A DNA stretch of 64,000 nt from Corylus avellana (Eukaryota > Streptophyta > Magnoliopsida > Fagales > Betulaceae): contig NC_081545.1 in assembly GCF_901000735.1 (NCBI RefSeq), positions 744,001 to 808,000 on the forward strand, in the 5' to 3' direction. Every line of letters starts with the position of its first letter. The stretch's first letter is position 1. Positions 57,951-64,000 of the stretch are shown one piece after another. The translations under genes were made by a program, and so were the position numbers. The notes below the pieces were generated by a model. That model was not told where the DNA came from. It did not search any database and was given only the letters and a program-made list of their open reading frames with translations.

Positions 57951-58105
57951 TTCAGTAGATTGTTATACGATTTTCATATCATTGGAATGACATGACAGTG
58001 AAAATTTGTCATTTTTTATTTTTATTTTTACAATTACTAATCCAATGATTAATTTTCACTGACATATCATCAAGTTATATGGTAATTATACAACAGTCTA
58101 CTAAA
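57951..58105. mobile_element. MITE with TTCAGTAGATTGTT ends
   Basis: Left TTCAGTAGATTGTTATACGA and GACAGTGAAAATT pair with right AATTTTCACTGACATATCAT and AATTATACAACAGTCTACTAA. Length about 155 bp with a T-rich centre. Confidence 0.7.
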
Positions 58106-58861
58106 TAATATCATTTTTATACGAAATTTATGACCATCAACCAAATATCAGTGACTCCTTAGTTGCGTGAGAGTGCCAACATTACCATGACAGGAAGTTG
58201 GCCCATCTTGCACGAGCGAGAGCGAAAGACATGGTGCCTCTAGACATGCTACTAAATGTGATTGAATTGCCGCCTTCTCTTGTATGTATAACCAAATTTA
58301 AATGTTATATCATCTCCTTTATCAAAAGCCCTATCTTTGATGAGAGGGATATTGAAAACAGTAAGTCTACACTATGGATTGGGAAATTCAAAAATGGCAA
58401 CAGCTTTTGAGATCCCAATTGGGCAACCCAAATGAACAGGTTTTGTATATGTTTCGAGTTTCTTATGCATAATATGATACCCACAAATATGCTTGGCCTA
58501 CTAATAGCCACTTTTGAATGATCACCCTAGGGGTGCAAAGGCGGGCGGTTTACTTTTGAATGATCACTCATCACCCTACATTAGTGCATTGCTCAAAAAA
58601 TTTTAAGAATTTGTAAAGTGTTTTCATATTTTCGTATGAAGTGGCTCCTTGAAGTTAATTTCTAAAGCCCCAAATAACTTCTTTTGAGCTTTGGCCTTTC
58701 TTTGAAAAAAAAAAAAAAAAATCTAGTTTCAGCAAAAGAGTAATATTAAAATATTAATTTAAATGGTTGAATTCACACCATGTCACATCAGCATAGTATG
58801 ATTGTGGTATAAAGAATAACATTTCTCTATTTTATTTTATGTATTATTGCTTAAATTTTAA

Positions 58862-58998
58862 AGTAATGTTATGTTTCACATTTATTTATCACATTCAAGT
58901 TAGTGTTTTAAGTGGCTTCTCATGTTAACCAATTAAAATACGAAGCATTAGCTAATGTGATATGAGTGTGATAAATAGGTATAAAAAATGACAATACT
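58862..58998. mobile_element. MITE, AGTAATGNTACT family, copy 3
   Basis: Left AGTAATGTTATGTTTCACAT and TTTATCACATTC pair with right GAGTGTGATAAATAGGTATA and GACAATACT. It carries the family phrase GTGTTTTAAGTGGCTTC. More diverged than copy 2. Confidence 0.65.
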
Positions 58999-59218
58999 CC
59001 AAATTTTAAGTTGAATAAGGTGGGTTGACAATGTCATGTCCGTATAGTTGGATAATTGTGTAGTATATAACATTATCTTATAACATAACTAGTAACGATG
59101 GTTTAAGACGCTAAACATGCCCTAATAAGCATGTAAATTCCAAACAGTTTGACAAGAGAAAACCCTCCAAAGGCGCCAAAAGAAGTTACCCGAACGTTGC
59201 TGTCTTAGCAATACTACT

Positions 59219-62200
59219 ATGTTTCGGTGGTACCTTACATGCACTCATAGGCGCCTACCCTACAATTCAAACCCTGCTTTTACTACGCTCACTGTCTCAC
59301 CCATTCCACCACAAGACAACCCTATTTCCCTCAAACATCAAAACCCAACAAATCACCTTAGACCTTCCCCTCCTATCACCCCCTTACAACACTTAGTTGA
59401 TCAGTACAAAACATCTCACTCCCAAGTTACAACCCCACCCACCTCATCACATGTTTCGTATTCGGAAACGCGTGAATTTCTTATCAGTCGATACCGAGAT
59501 TCTTGTTGTCCGCGAGATGCTACAGAGCTTCATTTGCAGATTTTCAAAAATGGGTTTTCCAATGATTTGTTTTTGTGCAATACTCTTATTAATGTGTATG
59601 TCAGAATTGGTGATTTGGTTTCAGCGCTTAACTTGTTTGTTGAAATGTCCGAGAGGAATTTGGTTACTTGGGCTTGTTTGATTTCGGGGTATGCCAAGAA
59701 TCGCATGCCTGATGAGGCGTGTGCAACTTTTAAATGGATGATTTGCAAAGGCTTTTTTCCAAATACCTATGCTTTTGGTGGTGCTCTTCGAGCTTGCCAG
59801 GAATTTGGATCGCCAGGGGTTGAATTTGGGATGCAAATTCACGGGTTACTATCAAAAACTCACTATGCACTTGATGCGGTGGTGTGTAATGTGCTGATGT
59901 CAATGTATGGGAATTGTCTGGGTTCTGCTGATTATGCTCGCCGTGTTTTTGAGCAGATACAAATCAGGAATTCAACATCATGGAATTCTATTATTTCAGT
60001 TTATTCTCAAAGAGGAGATGCAGTTTCTGCTTTTGAACTCTTCTCAAGAATGCAGCAGGAGAGTTCAGGATTCAGTTCAAAACCTAATGAGTATACGTTT
60101 GGAAGTTTAATAACTGCTGCTTCTTCATCAGTTGATTGTGGAGGGATTTTGCTTAGGCAGATGCTCACTAGGGTTAAGAAGTCTGGATATCTTGGGGATC
60201 TTTATGTTGGTAGTGCTTTCATAAGTGGATTTGCCAGGTTTGGACTGATTGATTTTGCTAAGCAAGTTTTTGAGCAGATGAGTGAGAGGAATGCGGTCTC
60301 CCTGAATGGTTTGATGGTTGGATTGGTGAGGCAAAAACGAGGAGAAGAAGCAGCTGAAGTTTTCATGGAGATGAGAACCTTGGTTGATGTCAATCTTGAT
60401 TCCTATGTGATTCTATTAAGTGCCTTTCCCGAATTCACTGTATTGGAGGACGGCAAAAGAAAGGGAACAGAGGTCCATGCATACGTAATCCGAACTGGCT
60501 TAATTGACATCAAGCATGAAATTGGGAATGGGCTTGTTAATATGTATGCTAAATGTCATGCTATTGCTGATGCTTGTTCTGTTTTTAGGCTCATGGTTAA
60601 TAAAGATTCAATCTCATGGAACACCATGATCTCTGGTCTTGACCAGAATGAGTGTTTTGAAGATGCAGTCAATTGCTTCCAAGCAATGAGGAGAACTGGA
60701 GAGATGCCTTCAAATTTCACTTTGATTAGTACTTTGAGTTCATGCGCAAGCTTGGGGTGGAAGATGCTGGGACAGCAAATACATTGTGAAGGACTTAAAT
60801 TGGGACTTGATTTGGATGTTTCAGTTTCTAATGCTCTTCTTGCACTATATGCGGAAACTGGATGTCTTATGGAATCTGAGAAAGTTTTCTCCTTGATGCC
60901 AGAGTATGATCAGGTTTCATGGAATTCAATTATTGGGGCTTTTGCTGATTCAGAGGCATCAGTTGTAAAAGCTGTAAAATATTTCCTAAACATGATGCGA
61001 GCTGGGTGGTGTCTTAACAGAGTAAGCTTTATAAATATTCTTGCAGCAGTGTCATCTCTTTCACTTCATCAACTGGGCCATCAGATTCATGGTCTAGTGC
61101 TAAAATACTGTGTTGCAAAAGATACTGCTATTGAGAATGCACTTTTGGCTTGCTATGGAAAGTGGGGAGAGATGGATGAATGTGAGAGGATTTTTTCTAG
61201 GATGTCTGAGAGGAGGGATGAAGTAAGTTGGAATTCTATGATTTCTGGATACATACACAACGAAGTTTTGCCCAAGGCCATGGATTTGGTTTGGTTTATG
61301 ATGCAGAGAGGTGAGAGATTGGACTGTTTCACCTTTCCCACTGTTCTCAGTGCTTGTGCCTCTGTTGCAACACTAGAGCGTGGCATGGAAGTCCATGCTT
61401 GTTCGATAAGAGCTTGTTTAGAATCTGATGTTGTAGTTGGCAGTGCACTCGTTGACATGTATACTAAATGTGGAAGAATAGATTATGCTTCGAGATTTTT
61501 TGAATTGATGCCTGTGAGGAATGTATATTCTTGGAATTCAATGATATCAGGTTATGCACGCCATGGACATGGAGACAAAGCTTTGGAGCTTTTTTCACAA
61601 ATGAAGTTATATGGTCAACCACCAGATCATGTCACCTTTATTGGGGTCTTATCAGCTTGTAGCCATGTGGGCTTGGTGGATGAAGCGTTTAAGCATTTCA
61701 CATCCATGAGTGAAGTATATGGTTTGGCTCCTCGAGTTGAGCACTTTTCATGTATGGTAGATCTCCTTGGGCGGGCAGGTGAACTTAACAAGATAGAAGA
61801 CTTCATCAATAAGATGCCAATGAAACCAAATGTTCTTATTTGGAGGACAGTTTTAGGGGCTTGCTGCCGAGCTAATGGTCGTAACACAGAGCTAGGTCAG
61901 AGGGCTGCTAAAATGCTTTTGGAGTTGGAACCTCAAAATGCTGTTAACTATGTGCTTCTTTCTAACATGTATGCTTCTGGAAGGAGGTGGGAAGATGCGG
62001 CAAAAGCTAGAATTGCTATGAAGAAAGCAGCTGTAAAGAAGGAAGCTGGGTGTAGTTGGGTAACCATGAAGGATGGTGTTCATGTTTTTGTGGCTGGAGA
62101 CAAATCACACCCAGAGAAAGATCTGATATATGAAAAACTAAAGGAACTTAACAGGAAAATGAGAGATGCCGGATATGTGCCCGAGACAAGATTTGCACTA

Positions 62201-62449
62201 TATGATCTTGAGCTGGAAAACAAGGAAGAACTCCTAAGCTATCATAGTGAGAAACTAGCAGTTGCTTTTGTTCTCACTCGCAAATCAGGGTTGCCTATAA
62301 GGATAATGAAAAATCTCCGGGTTTGTGGTGACTGCCACACTGCCTTTAAATATATATCTAAGATTGTTGGTCGGCAAATAGTATTACGGGATACAAACAG
62401 ATTTCATCATTTTCATGAAGGTAAGTGTTCATGTGGGGATTACTGGTAA
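59219..62449 (+). CDS. DYW-type pentatricopeptide repeat protein, MEF7-like RNA editing factor
   Basis: Predicted organelle C-to-U RNA editing factor. Intronless, 1076 aa from ATG 59219. The N-terminal ~70 residues are rich in Pro, Ser, Thr and basic residues, consistent with a mitochondrial or plastid targeting peptide. PLS-type PPR repeats run from about residue 105 to 880, with repeated core words such as LVTWACLISGYAKN, SISWNTMISGLDQN, DQVSWNSIIGAFA and VYSWNSMISGYARHGHGDKA. E and E+ motifs follow (KPNVLIWRTVLGACCRANGR onward). The C-terminal DYW deaminase domain has the zinc/catalytic HSE at 1009-1011 and CGDC at 1036-1039, a second Cys pair KCSCG at 1070-1072, and ends in D-Y-W. The protein resembles Arabidopsis MEF7 (At5g09950) along its whole length as I recall it, so orthology is likely; the edited sites are unknown. 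Confidence 0.95.
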   Translation: MFRWYLTCTHRRLPYNSNPAFTTLTVSPIPPQDNPISLKHQNPTNHLRPSPPITPLQHLVDQYKTSHSQVTTPPTSSHVSYSETREFLISRYRDSCCPRDATELHLQIFKNGFSNDLFLCNTLINVYVRIGDLVSALNLFVEMSERNLVTWACLISGYAKNRMPDEACATFKWMICKGFFPNTYAFGGALRACQEFGSPGVEFGMQIHGLLSKTHYALDAVVCNVLMSMYGNCLGSADYARRVFEQIQIRNSTSWNSIISVYSQRGDAVSAFELFSRMQQESSGFSSKPNEYTFGSLITAASSSVDCGGILLRQMLTRVKKSGYLGDLYVGSAFISGFARFGLIDFAKQVFEQMSERNAVSLNGLMVGLVRQKRGEEAAEVFMEMRTLVDVNLDSYVILLSAFPEFTVLEDGKRKGTEVHAYVIRTGLIDIKHEIGNGLVNMYAKCHAIADACSVFRLMVNKDSISWNTMISGLDQNECFEDAVNCFQAMRRTGEMPSNFTLISTLSSCASLGWKMLGQQIHCEGLKLGLDLDVSVSNALLALYAETGCLMESEKVFSLMPEYDQVSWNSIIGAFADSEASVVKAVKYFLNMMRAGWCLNRVSFINILAAVSSLSLHQLGHQIHGLVLKYCVAKDTAIENALLACYGKWGEMDECERIFSRMSERRDEVSWNSMISGYIHNEVLPKAMDLVWFMMQRGERLDCFTFPTVLSACASVATLERGMEVHACSIRACLESDVVVGSALVDMYTKCGRIDYASRFFELMPVRNVYSWNSMISGYARHGHGDKALELFSQMKLYGQPPDHVTFIGVLSACSHVGLVDEAFKHFTSMSEVYGLAPRVEHFSCMVDLLGRAGELNKIEDFINKMPMKPNVLIWRTVLGACCRANGRNTELGQRAAKMLLELEPQNAVNYVLLSNMYASGRRWEDAAKARIAMKKAAVKKEAGCSWVTMKDGVHVFVAGDKSHPEKDLIYEKLKELNRKMRDAGYVPETRFALYDLELENKEELLSYHSEKLAVAFVLTRKSGLPIRIMKNLRVCGDCHTAFKYISKIVGRQIVLRDTNRFHHFHEGKCSCGDYW

Positions 62450-63569
62450 TCAATTACTGGATTAGATTTTACAAAAATATGAATTTACTGAAGGTCCATT
62501 GTTTCTAAAGGGTTAAGAATACCATGGCACAGCTAGCAGAATATTACAGGGAAACTTCCTACAGTTCCTTTGTATCGGAAGAGTTAATACCAAGGCGCAG
62601 ATTTATACTTTGATTGGCTCTCAAAGGCAGATCATGAAGGCAATTTACTCATGAAAAAGGGAATAGGGGGTGGTTTTGCTGTTCTTTCCGCTGTAATAAT
62701 GATGGATCTATTTCTCACATTTCTTTCAATTTGCAATATGTTAAGCTGATGGAATTTGGTTTGTATGAGAAGATCCATTTTTGAGATGGGAGCATGAAGG
62801 ATGATATTTATACTGCCCAACCATTATGTTTACTGAAACTGTTTACAATGTAGATTGCAACGAATAATAGGATCCTCAGCAAAGTTTTCCTTCTAATGAA
62901 GACATCCAAAAAAAACATGCTGGATGTGCAGTTAAAATCGGACTTCCTTGGATGCTAGTCACCTTGATGTTTACTGCAAAAAGGAAGTAGGGCTCCGCAG
63001 ATAGCTACTGAACAAAGAGATTTTTAATTGATGCTTTTTACTGAAGTTTTTTTACTTTGTTTTGTGTTTTGAGGAATCTTAGATTCTGATGTAAATATGA
63101 GGCATATTAGTGGTGTATTTTGCTATGCAAGCTTGATTGTTCTTTCCCCTTGAACCAGATGATGGGATTTTATGATACCCTTGTGTTACACATGGCTTTT
63201 ATGTTAAGAGTAGGAGGAGAAGAAGGAATCAAGAAAGAAAGTATCAGCAACAACTGGTTTTCCTAAGGGACAGTTTATGATGTTCATATTGACAAATTGT
63301 TCTAATATTTATCTCATTTCTACTGAATCTTTTGTTACATTTTTTTTTTAGATCAATCACAAATACTACTATTATTATGGATATACCATATAAAATAAAT
63401 AAATAAATAAATAAAATAAAAAATAAAAAATAAAAACTCAATGTAATTTTAGCATTCAATGCGTATTCCTTCAAGAATGTTTTGGAGTAAATTTAGGAAT
63501 AGAATCCTCTCCAGTCCAAAATGGATTGGAGAATATTCAGTTTTTAGTTATGATTTCTTCTTAGAAATC
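62450..63569. other. Downstream flank of the PPR gene
   Basis: 3' UTR, then unassigned sequence. (AAAT)n repeats lie at about 63392-63436. A GAATCCTCTCCAGTCCAAAA / TGGATTGGAGAATATTC palindrome at 63505-63540 resembles the ends of the MITE family at 46984-47146. Confidence 0.45.
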
Positions 63570-63837
63570 CTAAAGCCATAAATAGGGCACCTATACACTA
63601 ACAAAAAATAATAATAAAATATTATTTTAGATTTAAAAATAAATAAAAATAAAAATAATAAAAAATTAAAAAATATTTTTAAAAAAACTAAGGGTGGCCG
63701 GCCAGCCCATGGCCCAACGGGGGTGGTCCGGCCACCCCATTAATTTTTTTTTTTTTAGTTTGGCCCTAGGGGGGTGGCCGGACCACCCCATAGGGCCAAA
63801 TGATTTTTTATTTATTTTTTTATTTTTATGGCTTTAG
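63570..63837. mobile_element. Short foldback element with GGGTGGCC core
   Basis: Ends CTAAAGCCATAAA and TTTATGGCTTTAG are perfect inverted repeats of 13 bp. AT-rich arms flank a core with GGGTGGCCGG, GGTCCGGCCACCCC and GGGGTGGCCGGACCACCCC. No target duplication was identified. Confidence 0.6.
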
Positions 63838-64000
63838 TGTAGTGGTAAGCTTTAATTAATTTACTAATTTAGTTTATTGATCTTCTTGAATTTATGACAT
63901 TTCCTTCTTGAAAGTCTCTCTTGGGATGTGGATGAGACAATGGGATACTGGTAAGACCCACAACTCAGGCCCATTATACAAATGAGTCAGTTGAGCCCAT
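63838..64000. other. Window end, no gene recognised
   Basis: Short unassigned sequence to the window edge. Confidence 0.5.

Larger units (their letters stand above)
57434..59218. other. PHYC-PPR intergenic region
   Basis: Begins with the PHYC 3' UTR and includes a (CTCCCT)n patch at about 57791-57820. Two MITEs follow (57951-58105; 58862-58998). The PPR gene's promoter should lie in the last few hundred bases. No other gene is seen. Confidence 0.5.

Overview
The window is nuclear DNA from a flowering plant, most likely a woody eudicot. The evidence is AT-rich intergenic DNA full of MITEs and other transposon debris, short plant-type GT-AG introns, and gene families found only in plants (phytochrome C, a DYW-type PPR editing factor, a SnRK1 beta subunit, a fasciclin-like arabinogalactan protein, complex-glycan GnT-II). 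Nothing prokaryotic is present: no operons and no CRISPR array. Species cannot be fixed from the sequence alone.

Layout. 1-515 (+): last exon of a plastid-type glucose-6-phosphate dehydrogenase, entering from the left. 1839-3158 (-): two-exon FLA1/FLA2-like protein. 3.2-9.4 kb: transposon-rich spacer with CACTA-like hairpins and a complete hAT-like element. 9387-10064 (-): NF-YB3-like transcription factor subunit with a G-box cluster upstream. 15521-16138 (-): unknown double-membrane-span protein. 16.1-29.3 kb: gene desert with MITEs, hairpins, LINE relics and dispersed repeats. 29501-34723 (+): SnRK1 beta subunit (four coding exons, large first intron) behind a spliced leader that carries an upstream ORF ending on the main start codon. 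36171-36746 (-): small three-exon, probably chloroplast membrane protein. 37.6-41.4 kb: nested elements and a retroposon-like insertion. 43404-44696 (+): intronless N-acetylglucosaminyltransferase II. 49750-57433 (+): four-exon phytochrome C with transposons in introns 1 and 3. 59219-62449 (+): intronless DYW PPR protein resembling MEF7. 62.5-64 kb: repeats.

The genes are independent eukaryotic units with no common pathway. Two pairs may be old neighbours. The plastid G6PD and PHYC lie close together in Arabidopsis as I recall it, and the small chloroplast protein beside GnT-II also looks like an Arabidopsis neighbour pair. Both are memory-based and need a synteny search.

No convincing new multi-gene system is visible. 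The most interesting observations are: the uORF/start overlap (TAATG) of the SnRK1 beta transcript; loss of a carbohydrate-binding tryptophan in the same protein; a recurring class of transposons whose core is a GC-rich GGGTGGC/GCCACCC block; a perfect 253-bp tandem duplication inside one of them; and two strong hairpins in the gene desert. Two runs of N mark assembly gaps, one inside a palindromic element in PHYC intron 1.
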